Position numbers and translations under genes: made by a program. 64,000 nucleotides of DNA, from contig MKUP01000025.1 of assembly GCA_001898625.1 (NCBI GenBank), positions 1-64,000 of the forward strand, in the 5' to 3' direction. The stretch comes from Burkholderiales bacterium 67-32. GTDB lineage: Bacteria > Pseudomonadota > Gammaproteobacteria > Burkholderiales > Burkholderiaceae_B. The stretch's first letter is position 1. The number at the start of each line of letters is the position of its first letter. This document shows, piece after piece, positions 55,180 through 64,000 of this stretch. Under the pieces are notes generated by a model, which saw only the letters and a program-made list of their open reading frames with translations, was not told where the DNA came from and did not search any database.

Positions 55180-57264
55180 TCAGGCCAGGACGGCGACCCC
55201 GTCGGCGGCGCGCACGCCCTGCCCGCGCGGCAGCACGAACACGGGATTGATCTCGGCTTCGACCAGCCTGTCTCCCAGTTGCGCGGCCATCTCCGAAAAC
55301 GCCACGATCGCATCCACCAGAGCCTCGACGTCGGCCCGCGGCCGGCCCCGGTATCCATCCAGCAGCGGCCAGCTTTTCAGTTCGCGCACCATCGCGGCGG
55401 CCGCCTGCCGGTCCAGGCCCTGGCCTGGGCTCAGCATGCACAGGCTCGTGTCGTTGAAAAGCTCGGCGGCGATGCCTCCCATCCCCAGGAGAATGGCGCA
55501 TCCCAACGCATCCCGCCGCATGCCCAGGATAAGCTCCACGCCCGGCCCCACCATCTCCTGGACCAGATAGCGCTCGGGCCGGACCCCGGCGCGGGACTCG
55601 ACTTCCCGCGCCATGGATTCGAGGCGCGCCCCCACGGCCTCCGGCTCCAGATCGACCGCGACGCCGCCGACATCGCTCTTGTGCGTGATGGCGGCGGAGA
55701 GCATCTTGAGCACCACGCGTCCGCCCAGTTCGCGCGCCGCGTGTTCCGCTTGCGCGGGACCGGCGACGACCGCCTCCCGGACGCACGGCACGCCGAACCG
55801 CGCGAACAGGCGCTTGGCTTCGTGTTCGTCCAGGGATCCGGACGGCAGGCCATCGATCGCGCCAGCCGCCGGGCCGGCGACGCCCGGTTCGCCGGCCTCC
55901 CGCGCGCTGGCCTCCAGCATGCCGCGAAACGCCGCGGCACAGCCTTCCGCCGCGGCGAACGCGGGCACGCCATGCCGGGTCAGCGCGCGCACCACCTCGG
56001 GCGCATGCGGGCTGACATAGGCGATCACGGGCTTGGGCGAATCCGGCAGGCAATCCTGGATCACGCCCGCCACCAGTTCCGGCATGGCCAGGCTGGACGA
56101 CCCGGCGATGACGACCAGGGCGTCGTAGCTCGGACTGGCCTGCAAGGCCCGGATCGCGCCCTTCATGAGATCCGGCTTCAAGCCCGCCAGCGTGACGTCG
56201 ATGGGGTTGCGGTCCAGGACCGCGTGGTCGCCCGTCTGCAATGCCCGCAGGGCCTCGGCCGTCGGGCCGTCGGGCGCGGGCGCATCGAAGCCCGCCATGC
56301 CCAGTTCGTCGGACACGAGCGTGCCCGCGCCACCGGTCGACGTCAGGATGGCCACGCGCCGGCCGGCCAGCCGCCGCCCCGTGGCCAGCGCCGAGGGGAT
56401 GTCCAGCAGTTCGTCGAAGGTCCGGGCCCGGATCACGCCCACCTGCCTGAAGAAGGCGTCGTACATCCGGTCGGCCCCCGCCATCGCGCCCGTATGCGAA
56501 ACGGCGGCCCGCGCGCCCGCCTCGGAACGGCCGATCTTGAACGCCACGACCGGCTTGCCGGCCCGCGCGGCCTTCAGCGCGGCCGCGCGGAATGTTTCCG
56601 GGTTCCGGATCGTCTCGACATACAGCGCGATCACGCGCGTCGCGTCGTCGTCGGCAAGATGGTCGACGAAATCGGCCAGGTCCAGATCCACCTCGTTGCT
56701 GGTCGACACCAGCTTCGACAGGCCGATGCCCCGCGCGTTGGCCCGCGACAGCAGCGCGCCGAGGATACCTCCGCTCTGCGAGACCACGCCGACCGGCCCC
56801 ACCTCGAAGTCCTCCATTTCCAGCGCCCCCGTGGCCGACAGCACGATGCGGTCGGTCAGGTTGACCAGCCCGATGGTGTTCGGGCCGAGCAGGCGCATGC
56901 CGCCCGCCGCCTCCAGCAACTGCGCCTGCCTGCGCGCGCCCTCGCCGCCGGTCTCGGTGTAGCCGCTGGCCAGGACGATGGCCGCGGCGGCGCCGCGGGC
57001 CGCCAGGTCGCGCACGGCCAGGTGCGCCCGCTCCGCGCCCAGCAGGACGATGCCCACGTCGGGCACTTCGGGCAGGGCCGCCACGTCGGCGTAGCAGGCC
57101 AGTTCACCGATGTGGCCGACCTTGGGGTTCACCGGCAGGATGCGGCCACGGTATCCGTGCTTGAGCAGGTAGGAAACGGGACGGCCCGCGGTCTTGCCCG
57201 CGTCGGCCGACGCCCCGACCACCGCGACGCTGCGTGGATTGAACAGGCGGAAAATCGCATCCAT
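55180..57264 (-). CDS. NDP-forming acyl-CoA synthetase
   Basis: 694 residues from ATG 57264. The CoA-binding domain (FNPRSVAVVGASADAGKTAG), two succinyl-CoA-ligase-like domains with the phospho-His in AAVSHTGAMAG, and a C-terminal ATP-grasp domain (LFARFGVPCVREAVVAGPAQ to EINPVFVLPRG) are all present in one chain. It converts a carboxylic acid, CoA and ATP to acyl-CoA, ADP and Pi. Its start overlaps the stop of the enoyl-CoA hydratase gene by 1 bp (TGATG), so translation is coupled. With that hydratase and a Bug receptor it forms a carboxylic-acid uptake and activation operon. Confidence 0.93.
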   Translation of the reverse strand: MDAIFRLFNPRSVAVVGASADAGKTAGRPVSYLLKHGYRGRILPVNPKVGHIGELACYADVAALPEVPDVGIVLLGAERAHLAVRDLAARGAAAAIVLASGYTETGGEGARRQAQLLEAAGGMRLLGPNTIGLVNLTDRIVLSATGALEMEDFEVGPVGVVSQSGGILGALLSRANARGIGLSKLVSTSNEVDLDLADFVDHLADDDATRVIALYVETIRNPETFRAAALKAARAGKPVVAFKIGRSEAGARAAVSHTGAMAGADRMYDAFFRQVGVIRARTFDELLDIPSALATGRRLAGRRVAILTSTGGAGTLVSDELGMAGFDAPAPDGPTAEALRALQTGDHAVLDRNPIDVTLAGLKPDLMKGAIRALQASPSYDALVVIAGSSSLAMPELVAGVIQDCLPDSPKPVIAYVSPHAPEVVRALTRHGVPAFAAAEGCAAAFRGMLEASAREAGEPGVAGPAAGAIDGLPSGSLDEHEAKRLFARFGVPCVREAVVAGPAQAEHAARELGGRVVLKMLSAAITHKSDVGGVAVDLEPEAVGARLESMAREVESRAGVRPERYLVQEMVGPGVELILGMRRDALGCAILLGMGGIAAELFNDTSLCMLSPGQGLDRQAAAAMVRELKSWPLLDGYRGRPRADVEALVDAIVAFSEMAAQLGDRLVEAEINPVFVLPRGQGVRAADGVAVLA

Positions 57265-58067
57265 CACGCCTGCCCCCGGGACGCGCCCGCCGCCTTGTCC
57301 AGGAAGGCCATGACGGCCTCGCGGTGCTCGCTGCTGGTGTAGCAGATGCCTTGGGCCTGGCTGCCCTGGGCGAAGACCTGCGCGGCCGGCAGCTCGAAAG
57401 CCTGGTTCAGGATGGTCTTGCTCAGCGCCAGCGCCGTCGCCGACCCCCGGCTCAGCTCCAGCGCCCAGGCCTGGGCCTCGGCCACCAGCATCTCGGCCGC
57501 AACCTGCCGATCGACGATGCCGAGCTTCGCTGCTTCCTCCACGTCGACCTTGCGCCCGCTGAAGATCAGCGCCTTGGCCATCGGCAGGCCGACGCGGCGG
57601 GGCAGGAAATACATGCCGCCGCCATCGGGCACGATGCCGCGATGGATATAGGACCACGAGAAGCTGGCCCATTCGCTGGCGACGATGAAGTCGCAGGCCA
57701 GGGCGGTATCGGCCCCCAGCCCGGACGCGGCGCCGTTGACGGCGGCGATGGTCGGCTTGGGCATGGTGTGCAGCAAGGCCTGGGCATGGTGCACGAGCTG
57801 CTGGCGATGCCAGCCGTTGAAGGCGATCTCGCCCGTGGGGGCGTTCATGCGCCGCTCCATGCCGGCGATGTCGCCACCCGCGCAGAAGCCCTTGCCGGCG
57901 CCGGTCAGCACCAGCGCGCGAATGCCGCGGTCGGCGGCCACGTGCTCCAGCGCATCGATCAGTTCGGCGCGCATGCCGTCGCTGATGGCATTGCGCTTCT
58001 CGGGCCGGTTCAGCGTCAGGGTCGCGATCGAGTCCTCGACCCGCAGCGATATCAATGAATAAGTCAT
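57264..58067 (-). CDS. Enoyl-CoA hydratase/isomerase family protein
   Basis: 267 residues from ATG 58067. Crotonase-fold signatures are IATLTLNRPEKRNAISDGM, GAGKGFCAGGDIAG and AVNGAASGLGADTALACDF (oxyanion hole Gly). VPDGGGMYFLPRRVGLPMAK follows. It hydrates or isomerises an enoyl-CoA. Second gene of the operon with Bug (37 bp upstream) and acyl-CoA synthetase. Confidence 0.92.
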   Translation of the reverse strand: MTYSLISLRVEDSIATLTLNRPEKRNAISDGMRAELIDALEHVAADRGIRALVLTGAGKGFCAGGDIAGMERRMNAPTGEIAFNGWHRQQLVHHAQALLHTMPKPTIAAVNGAASGLGADTALACDFIVASEWASFSWSYIHRGIVPDGGGMYFLPRRVGLPMAKALIFSGRKVDVEEAAKLGIVDRQVAAEMLVAEAQAWALELSRGSATALALSKTILNQAFELPAAQVFAQGSQAQGICYTSSEHREAVMAFLDKAAGASRGQA

Positions 58068-58104
58068 GGTGATTCCCGCATCCTTGCATGCAGCGCGCGG
58101 CTGC

Positions 58105-59088
58105 TCAGTTGGGCTTGAGGTGGTTTTCCCGGACAACCTTGCGCCAGCGCTTTTCTTCCGCGGCCACATAGGCCTCGAGTTCGGCCGGATCGCCCGCGCG
58201 GATACCCAGGCCTTCCTTCTCGACCTTGTCCCGGAACTCGGCGCTTCTTGCCGCGATCCGGGCCGCCTTGTTCAGGCGATCGACGATCTCGGGCGGCGTC
58301 CCGGCCGCCACGTACAGCCCGTACCAGCTCTCGACCACGTAGCCGGGCACCGTGTCCCCGATCGGCGCCACGCCCTCGAAGGAAGGAGAAGGCTTGGCGC
58401 TGGTCACGCCCAGGGCGCGGAACCGTCCGCTTTCCACATAGCCCGAGGTGGCGGCCGCCGTGCCGAACATCATGTCCACCTGCCCGCCCAGCACATCCGT
58501 GATCGCCGGACCCGCCCCCTTGTAGGGCACGTGGGTCAGCTCCACCTTGGCCAGGTTGCTGAACATCTCGCCGGCCAGGTGGGCGGAGGTTCCGATGCCC
58601 TGCGACGCGTAAGTCAGCTTGCCCGGATTGGCCTTAGCGGCCGCCAGCAGTTCCGCCATCGTCTTGTAGGGGCTCTCGGCCCGGACCACCAGCACGTTCG
58701 GTCCCGCGCCGATCAGGATGACCGGCGCGAACGCCGTTTCGTGCGAGTACGGCAGCTTGGGCTGGAGACTGGGATTGACCGCATGGGCGAACGAGGCGAT
58801 CAGGATGGTGTAGCCATCGGCCGGGCTCTTGGCCACGGCATCGGTGCCTATCATCGTGCCGGCCCCGGGCTTGTTCTCCACGACGATGGGCTTGCCCAGG
58901 TCCTTGCCCATTTCCGCGCCCAGCGTGCGCGCGATCAAGTCCGTTCCGCCTCCCGGCGAAAAGGGAACGATCAAGCGGATGGGGCGTTCGGGATAGGCCG
59001 CCCATGCGGTATTGGCGGCCAGCAGCATGCCGGCCAGCACGCCCAGCACATGGCGGCGCACCGCCATGCTTCGGGTTGAATCGGACAT
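58105..59088 (-). CDS. Bug/TctC-type periplasmic solute receptor
   Basis: 327 residues from ATG 59088; M8 (AVRRHV) is an alternative. The signal peptide ends near AWAA, followed by YPERPIRLIVPFSPGGGTDL. YASQGIGTSAHLAGEMF and VPYKGAGPAITDVLGGQ are clear. First gene of the carboxylic-acid operon and opposite the IclR gene, whose regulator probably controls it. Confidence 0.92.
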   Translation of the reverse strand: MSDSTRSMAVRRHVLGVLAGMLLAANTAWAAYPERPIRLIVPFSPGGGTDLIARTLGAEMGKDLGKPIVVENKPGAGTMIGTDAVAKSPADGYTILIASFAHAVNPSLQPKLPYSHETAFAPVILIGAGPNVLVVRAESPYKTMAELLAAAKANPGKLTYASQGIGTSAHLAGEMFSNLAKVELTHVPYKGAGPAITDVLGGQVDMMFGTAAATSGYVESGRFRALGVTSAKPSPSFEGVAPIGDTVPGYVVESWYGLYVAAGTPPEIVDRLNKAARIAARSAEFRDKVEKEGLGIRAGDPAELEAYVAAEEKRWRKVVRENHLKPN

Positions 59089-59261
59089 CGTCGTCTCCTG
59101 TAGGACCCCGGTGTTCGCACCGGGTGAATCGCTCGTTGTTCTCGGCAGACCGGTCTGCCAAGGCGAAAGATTAGGCGCGATCCTTTTGAAACGCAGTTGC
59201 CGAATTCCAAGGAGTGGAACAAAATTTCCATCGACGCCGAGCGCGAAAACGGAGACTTCAC

Positions 59262-60044
59262 GTGGAAGGTCCACGCAAACCAGGACGATCACCCACCAAC
59301 CGCTCCCTCGAACGGGGCGCCGAGCTCCTGCGGGCATTCCGGCCGGGGTCGGCCACCTTGGGCAACACGGAACTGGCCGAACGCAGCGGTCTGTCGAAAT
59401 CCACCGTCAGCCGGCTCACGCAGACGCTGGTCCGCAGCGGACTGCTGCAGTTCGACGGCAACAGCCGGGCCTACCGGCTCGCCCCCGCCGTGCTCAGCCT
59501 GGCGCATGCGATGCGCACCGGGTCGCGCGTGCTGCAACTGGCCGCGCCCCGGATGCGGGCCCTGGCCGAGGCGAAGCGGATCAACGTGGGACTGGCGGCG
59601 CCGGACCGCGACGAGATGGTCTACCTGGAATCGATACGCTACGCGCGCCGCGCGGCCTTGCGGCACGTCGTCTCGGGACAGCGCGTGCCGATGGAACTGA
59701 CCTCGCTGGGACGCGCCTACCTGGCGACACTGACGGAGGCTGAACTCAAGCCCCTGCTGGAAACGTTCAAGCAACGGCGCGGCCGGAACTGGCCGGCCCT
59801 GGCCCGGGAAATCGGCGAAGCGGGGAACAGCGTGCGCGCGCGGGGCTATTGCGCCGCGGCGTGGCAACCCGAGGTGGTGGCCGTGGCGACGCCGCTGCGG
59901 ATCGGCCACGACATCTACGCGCTCAATGTCAGCACGTCGACCAGCGACCCTCTGGCCGCCACCGCGAAGACCCTGGCGGGCCCGCTGCTGGCCCTGGCCG
60001 CGGAAATACGCGAAGCCGTCGAGGACGATGCGTTCGCGCCTTGA
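59262..60044 (+). CDS. IclR-family transcriptional regulator
   Basis: 260 residues from GTG 59262, with GGAG at 59251-59254; an upstream ATG at 59214 has no such site. The winged helix is SLERGAELLRAF, TELAERSGLSKSTVSRLTQT and GLLQFDGNSRAYRLAPAVLS. The GAF-like effector domain follows (~80-250). It faces the Bug/hydratase/synthetase operon across a 173-bp gap and is its likely regulator. Confidence 0.9.
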   Translation: MEGPRKPGRSPTNRSLERGAELLRAFRPGSATLGNTELAERSGLSKSTVSRLTQTLVRSGLLQFDGNSRAYRLAPAVLSLAHAMRTGSRVLQLAAPRMRALAEAKRINVGLAAPDRDEMVYLESIRYARRAALRHVVSGQRVPMELTSLGRAYLATLTEAELKPLLETFKQRRGRNWPALAREIGEAGNSVRARGYCAAAWQPEVVAVATPLRIGHDIYALNVSTSTSDPLAATAKTLAGPLLALAAEIREAVEDDAFAP

Positions 60045-60059
60045 TGCACTGGCCCGGCC

Positions 60060-60947
60060 TCAGCCGTGAGACGGCAGGCCGAAGCGCTCTTCCAGATACC
60101 CGAGGATCGCCTGCAACACCGCCCGAGGCTGCTCGGGCAGAAGCGCATGGCCGGCATCGCGAATGGTGCAGTTGGTGACCCGCTCGCCCAACTCGTCCCG
60201 CAGCACGTTCGCATACCTTGGGGGCGCCACCACATCGAATTCGGCCTGCACGTTCAGTATGGGCGCGTTGCCGCCCGCGAAGAACTCCTCCACGGGCGTT
60301 CGCCGCTGCGCGAGCGTCTGCATGGCCATCAGTTGCCGGTTAAAGCCGGTCAACCACGGCGCGGGATCGTTGCCCGGCGCGAAGAAGACTCGTCGCAGAT
60401 GTTCCAGCCGCTGCGCATCGGGCAAGTCCGGATCCGCGCTGCCCTCGATCGATGCGCGCACGTCCGGCGGAATCGGCACCGCGTCGATTCCACGCGGCAC
60501 CTTGCCGGCGGAACCGGCAAGCAGAATCAGCCCCCTGGCCAGATGGGGAAAATCACTCGCCACGGTCCGGGCGATCCAGTTGCCATGGGCATGTCCGATC
60601 AGGATGGCCGGGCCCGCGGACTCGTGCTCGATCACCGCGGCGATGTCGCCGGCCCAGTCGTGCAAGGTCTTGCCTTCCAGGGGGCCGGTGCTGCCGCCGT
60701 TTCCCCTCGGCTCGGGGCACAAGGTTCGCAAGCCGCGCTCCGCCAGCGGCTCGGCCAGCTCGGCCATGTCCTCGGCGCCGCGCCCCAGCGAAGGCAGCAA
60801 CACCACGAGCGGCCCCTGTCCTCTCGCGAACACTTCTATCGCGATATCCTCGTCCCGCGCCACGACGTGGCGGGTGGTTTCGCTCCGGGCCGATCCGATG
60901 GACGACGGACGGAGTTCTTCAATACGGATCTGCTCTTGTGTGATCAT
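60060..60947 (-). CDS. Alpha/beta hydrolase-fold protein lacking the nucleophilic Ser
   Basis: 295 residues. The fold is clear: VVLLPSLGRGAEDMAELAEP, RTLCPEPRGNGGSTGPL, an Asp in QAEFDVVAPP and His in DAGHALLPEQP. The nucleophile elbow reads IGHAHGNWI, with Ala120 where Ser, Cys or Asp is normal. The other triad residues remain. Similar GHAxGN variants occur in some alpha/beta hydrolase groups. It could be a non-hydrolytic member (for example cofactor-independent dioxygenase- or lyase-like) or an inactive one. It is divergent from the LysR gene, which may control it. Confidence 0.85.
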   Translation of the reverse strand: MITQEQIRIEELRPSSIGSARSETTRHVVARDEDIAIEVFARGQGPLVVLLPSLGRGAEDMAELAEPLAERGLRTLCPEPRGNGGSTGPLEGKTLHDWAGDIAAVIEHESAGPAILIGHAHGNWIARTVASDFPHLARGLILLAGSAGKVPRGIDAVPIPPDVRASIEGSADPDLPDAQRLEHLRRVFFAPGNDPAPWLTGFNRQLMAMQTLAQRRTPVEEFFAGGNAPILNVQAEFDVVAPPRYANVLRDELGERVTNCTIRDAGHALLPEQPRAVLQAILGYLEERFGLPSHG

Positions 60948-61035
60948 GTCGCTCTACGAAGAAAAGTGAACCAAACAGCCGACGGCAACTGGCGCCATCT
61001 CCACACCTGCCTCGAACGGCTGAAGGAGGCCACGC

Positions 61036-61983
61036 ATGGACATACGACAAATCCGCTACTTCGTCACGGTGGCCGAAGAACTGAGCTTCACCCGCGCCGC
61101 CGAAAAACTGCACATCTCCCAGCCTCCGCTGTCCCAGCACATCAAGTCGCTGGAAGAGGAACTGGGCATCGAGTTGTTGTTCAGGAACCGGCGCGAGGTC
61201 AAGCTCACCGACGCGGGCCGGGTCTTCCTGCTGGAGGCCCGCAAGGTCCTGGAACACCTGAACGTCGCGGTCAACAGCACCTTGCGCACCGCCCGGGGCG
61301 ACACGGGCGTCCTGCGGTTAGGCATGGCGACATCCGCCGCCTTCAATGTCATGCCCGATGTCATCGACCGGATACGCACCCGCTTTCCCCAGGTCGAGAT
61401 CCTGGTCTCCGACGTGGAGTCCAAGGAACAGATACGCATGATCGCCGAGGAGCGGCTGGACATCGGTTTCGTCCATGCGGCTCCTCTCGTACGGGGAATG
61501 TGCAGCACGCCGCTGTTCTCCGAACCCTATGCCGCCGTCGTGCGCGAGGACGACGCCCTGGCGGGGCTCGCCACGCTCACGATGGCCGACCTGGCCGGAC
61601 GTCCGCTCATCGCGTTCTCGCCGGCCCATGCGCCCAGCCTGGCGGACTCGCTGGTCACGGCATGCCTGGCGGCGGGCTTCAATCCGCAGATCGCCCACAC
61701 CGCGCGGCATCCTTTCACGATGCTGCAAATGGTCGGAATGGGGCTGGGCATCGCCCTGGTCCCCGCTTCTTTCGCCCGCACCCACTTTCCCGGCGTGCGC
61801 TTCGTGCATGTGGACGACACGTCCAGGCAGGTCACGATCAACGCGGTCTGGCTGGAGCGGACGGCATCGACGCTGGTGCGTCGGATCGTCGCCGAAGTGC
61901 TCGACCATGATGGCGTCAGTGCGCAGCGGCAGACAACATCTCGTCAATCGGAACGTCGCCCCACTCGACGAACCCCCGCGTAA
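61036..61983 (+). CDS. LysR-type transcriptional regulator
   Basis: 315 residues. The helix-turn-helix is MDIRQIRYFVTVAEELSFTR and LHISQPPLSQHIKSLEEELG, as in the CatR/BenM-like group. The effector domain spans ~90-300. Divergent from the alpha/beta hydrolase gene (88-bp gap). Its 3' end overlaps the convergent MmgE/PrpD gene by 68 bp. Confidence 0.92.
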   Translation: MDIRQIRYFVTVAEELSFTRAAEKLHISQPPLSQHIKSLEEELGIELLFRNRREVKLTDAGRVFLLEARKVLEHLNVAVNSTLRTARGDTGVLRLGMATSAAFNVMPDVIDRIRTRFPQVEILVSDVESKEQIRMIAEERLDIGFVHAAPLVRGMCSTPLFSEPYAAVVREDDALAGLATLTMADLAGRPLIAFSPAHAPSLADSLVTACLAAGFNPQIAHTARHPFTMLQMVGMGLGIALVPASFARTHFPGVRFVHVDDTSRQVTINAVWLERTASTLVRRIVAEVLDHDGVSAQRQTTSRQSERRPTRRTPA

Positions 61984-63262
61984 TGCACGTCGCTCGCTCC
62001 GGTCCCAGGCGCGGATGCGTCAGCGCTTCGAACTTGCTTCTTATGCCATCGGCCCTGCCGGGATTGCCCGCCCCGCCGGACGGATTGTCCACGTCCACGC
62101 GCACCGGCCCCGTCTCGGTGTCCACCTCGACCCAACCGCAGAACTCCCGGGGATAACGCGCGTCCAGATCCGGGTCTCTGACGATTTCGATGCGGTTCGC
62201 CAGATCGACGACCAGGGGATCGTCCAGGCGCCCGGGCGAGAACTGGTCCGGCAGCACCGCGCCGTCCAGCAGCGCGACGGCCAGCGCATAGCGGGCGCTC
62301 ATCTGCGCATTCAAGGCGGTGCCGGGAACATAGCGGTATCCGCATTGAACATCCACGACCGACGCCATGCCGGCGCGGACACGACCCGCCTGCCGCCATC
62401 GCTCCCGCAGCGCCAGCGCGGCATCGACATGGGGATGGACGCTGCCGCAGCAGCCGTAGGGCTTGAAGTTGGTCTCCCGCGCATGCCAGTGCGCTCCCAG
62501 CGCCTGCGTCAACTGCTCCGGTTCCGGACGGTCGCTGAATGCGCGCAGCCAGCCGCCGTCCTCGGCTTCATACAGCGAAGCGGGGCCCGTCAGGCCAAGC
62601 TCGGCCATCTCGGCGGACATGATGCCCGCATGGGCCGCCCGCCCCGGATGGAACCGCTTGCTATCGGTTCCGTCGACCGAGAACGCATACAACCCGCCCG
62701 ACTGCGTGCCGGCCAGTCCCAGCGCCCAGGCCGTGCGCTCGGCGTCCAGGCCCAGGATCACGGACGCCGCCGCGGCCGCCCCCAGGGGGCCGCACACGGC
62801 GGTCAGGTGCCAACCCCGCAGGCGGGCATGGGCCGGGACCAGCGCCAGCGAAGACCGGATGGCCACCTCGTAGCCGGCGGCAAGCGCGGCCTCCATGCGC
62901 GGCATGCCGGTCCCCCGGGCTTCTCCCAGCGCGAACACGGTGGGCAGCATGACGGCGCCCAGGTGCAGCTTCGCGTTGTGGAAATCGTCGAGTTCATAGG
63001 CATGGGCCGCGGCGCCATTGACCAGCGCGGCATCGGCGGCACGCAGGCGCGTCCGCGCGCCCCAGACAGTAGCCCCGCCCGCGCCGGCGGCGCCCCCGGC
63101 GGCGGCCCAGTCCCGGATCGCGCGCGTCCAGGGCAGGTCCGTGCCGGCCAAGGCCGCGCCGAATGTGTCCAGCCCCAATAGCCGCAAGCTCGCGCGGACA
63201 TCCTCGGGCACCCTCGAAGGTTCCAGGCCGGCAACCCATGATGCAACGGTTCGAGTAATCAT
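61916..63262 (-). CDS. MmgE/PrpD family protein
   Basis: 448 residues from ATG 63262, with GGAG 6 nt upstream. The family pattern is present: LGLDTFGAALAGTDLPWTRA, WGARTRLRAADAALVNGAAA with HAYELDDFHNAKLHLGAVML, and FKPYGCCGSVHPHVDAALAL. PrpD members are 2-methylcitrate dehydratases; related MmgE/cis-aconitate decarboxylase-type enzymes act on other tricarboxylic or dicarboxylic acids. No other methylcitrate genes are near, so the substrate is uncertain. It lies next to a Bug gene encoded 25 bp upstream. Confidence 0.9.
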   Translation of the reverse strand: MITRTVASWVAGLEPSRVPEDVRASLRLLGLDTFGAALAGTDLPWTRAIRDWAAAGGAAGAGGATVWGARTRLRAADAALVNGAAAHAYELDDFHNAKLHLGAVMLPTVFALGEARGTGMPRMEAALAAGYEVAIRSSLALVPAHARLRGWHLTAVCGPLGAAAAASVILGLDAERTAWALGLAGTQSGGLYAFSVDGTDSKRFHPGRAAHAGIMSAEMAELGLTGPASLYEAEDGGWLRAFSDRPEPEQLTQALGAHWHARETNFKPYGCCGSVHPHVDAALALRERWRQAGRVRAGMASVVDVQCGYRYVPGTALNAQMSARYALAVALLDGAVLPDQFSPGRLDDPLVVDLANRIEIVRDPDLDARYPREFCGWVEVDTETGPVRVDVDNPSGGAGNPGRADGIRSKFEALTHPRLGPERATCITRGFVEWGDVPIDEMLSAAAH

Positions 63263-63287
63263 GACGGTCTCCTGCAAGGCGTGCCGT

Positions 63288-64000
63288 TCAGAAGGAAATC
63301 CTGATGTTGGCTTCCTTCACCGCCTTGCCGATGGACACGATGTCCTGGCGGATCATGGCGCGAAATTCCTCGGGCGAGGATTGCGTGGGAACGAAGGACA
63401 GGTCGTTGAAGCGAGCCTTCAACCCGGCCGTCCCGACCGCCCGCGCCACTTCCCGGTTCAGCGTCGCGACCACGTCCGCGGGCATGCCGGCCGGTCCCCA
63501 GATCCCGTACCAGGACAGCACCTCGAAATCGGGAATGCCGCTTTCGGCCACCGTCGGCACGTCGGGCATCTGGGCCACCCGCTTCTTGCTCGTCACCGCG
63601 ATGGCGCGCAGGCGCCCGCCGGCGACGAAGGGATGCACACCCGGCATGGGCGATATCGCCGCCGAGACGTGCCCGCCCACCACGTCGGTCAATTGCGGGA
63701 CCGCACCCTTGTAGGCCACGATCTCCATGTCCAGCTTCAGCGCGCGATTGACCATTTCCTCGCTCAGATGGCTGGTGGTGCCCAGGCCCGAGGTCGCCCA
63801 GGTGTACTTTCCCGGCGACGTTTTAGCCAGTTGCGCAAGCTCGCCCAGCGTCTTGGCGGGCACGTCGTTGCCCACCGCCACGACGAGCGGGACATAGCCG
63901 ATCTGCGCCACCGGCGTGAAATCCTTCTCCGCGTCGTAGGTGGGTTTGGACACCACCAGCGGCATGTAGATCTGGCTGGAAGCATTGAACAGCAGCGTAT
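63288..64000 (-). CDS. Bug/TctC-type receptor, start beyond the window edge
   Basis: Partial: the N-terminal ~90 residues lie outside. The visible 237 residues include TLLFNASSQIYMPLVVSKPT, ATSGLGTTSHLSEEMVNRAL and VAYKGAVPQLTDVVGGHVSA, all family signatures. It precedes the MmgE/PrpD gene on the same strand by 25 bp, so it probably binds the di- or tricarboxylate that the enzyme uses. Confidence 0.9.
   Translation of the reverse strand, partial: TLLFNASSQIYMPLVVSKPTYDAEKDFTPVAQIGYVPLVVAVGNDVPAKTLGELAQLAKTSPGKYTWATSGLGTTSHLSEEMVNRALKLDMEIVAYKGAVPQLTDVVGGHVSAAISPMPGVHPFVAGGRLRAIAVTSKKRVAQMPDVPTVAESGIPDFEVLSWYGIWGPAGMPADVVATLNREVARAVGTAGLKARFNDLSFVPTQSSPEEFRAMIRQDIVSIGKAVKEANIRISF

Overview
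The window is GC-rich, densely coded DNA of a beta-proteobacterium. The best fit is family Alcaligenaceae (Bordetella/Achromobacter group, Burkholderiales). The main reason is seven separate periplasmic Bug/TctC-type solute receptors in 64 kb, an expansion typical of that group. LysR and IclR regulators, a CaiB-type CoA transferase, NDP-forming acyl-CoA synthetase and RidA-rich catabolic operons agree. The genus assignment is inference; there is no rRNA or tRNA in the window.

Positions 1 to about 12,978 are an accessory island. It holds genes common in integrative conjugative elements: a broken radC-like gene, a small cysteine-rich protein, a three-helix membrane protein and an AlpA-type excision regulator. 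Two diverged copies of a 286-bp intergenic module sit upstream of two of them. It also carries cargo whose base composition is visibly more AT-rich: a SEFIR/TIR-like protein (3577-5007), a DprA-like plus phosphoribosyltransferase pair (6746-8337) preceded by a LexA-like operator, and a GHKL ATPase plus a large double-PRTase-domain protein (8682-12034). These look like defence or stress modules. The two PRTase operons standing side by side are the most likely novel system here. The right edge of the island appears to cut a tadG-like pilus gene.

Positions 12,979 to 18,400 are core-like: the remains of a Tad pilus cluster, two envelope lipoproteins (YSC84 and OmpA type), an alpha/beta hydrolase, a GNAT acetyltransferase and a LysR regulator. 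Positions 18,385 to 29,273 hold small catabolic units. These are CoA transferase plus Bug, a 3-methyladenine glycosylase, a lone Bug, and a seven-gene operon (FMN hydroxyacid oxidase, RidA, NodB-type deacetylase, Bug, RidA, Bug, SDR) with a divergent LysR gene. A 247-bp nested palindrome (29,324-29,570) separates this operon from a convergent 2091-residue glycine-rich autotransporter.

Positions 36,057 to 45,550 form one tightly packed minus-strand operon. A YbhGFSR-like ABC exporter (HlyD adaptor, fused double ATPase, two permeases) is followed by a NodT-type outer-membrane channel, an Hsp20 chaperone and a Lon protease. A divergent TetR regulator with a 16-bp palindromic operator probably controls it. 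Then come a Bug, the 1445-residue Lhr helicase, and an aromatic ring-cleavage set (LigJ-like hydratase, FAH-family protein, extradiol dioxygenase). A minus-strand Bug/enoyl-CoA hydratase/acyl-CoA synthetase operon lies opposite an IclR gene. An alpha/beta hydrolase without a nucleophilic serine lies opposite a LysR gene, and an MmgE/PrpD plus Bug pair runs off the right edge.
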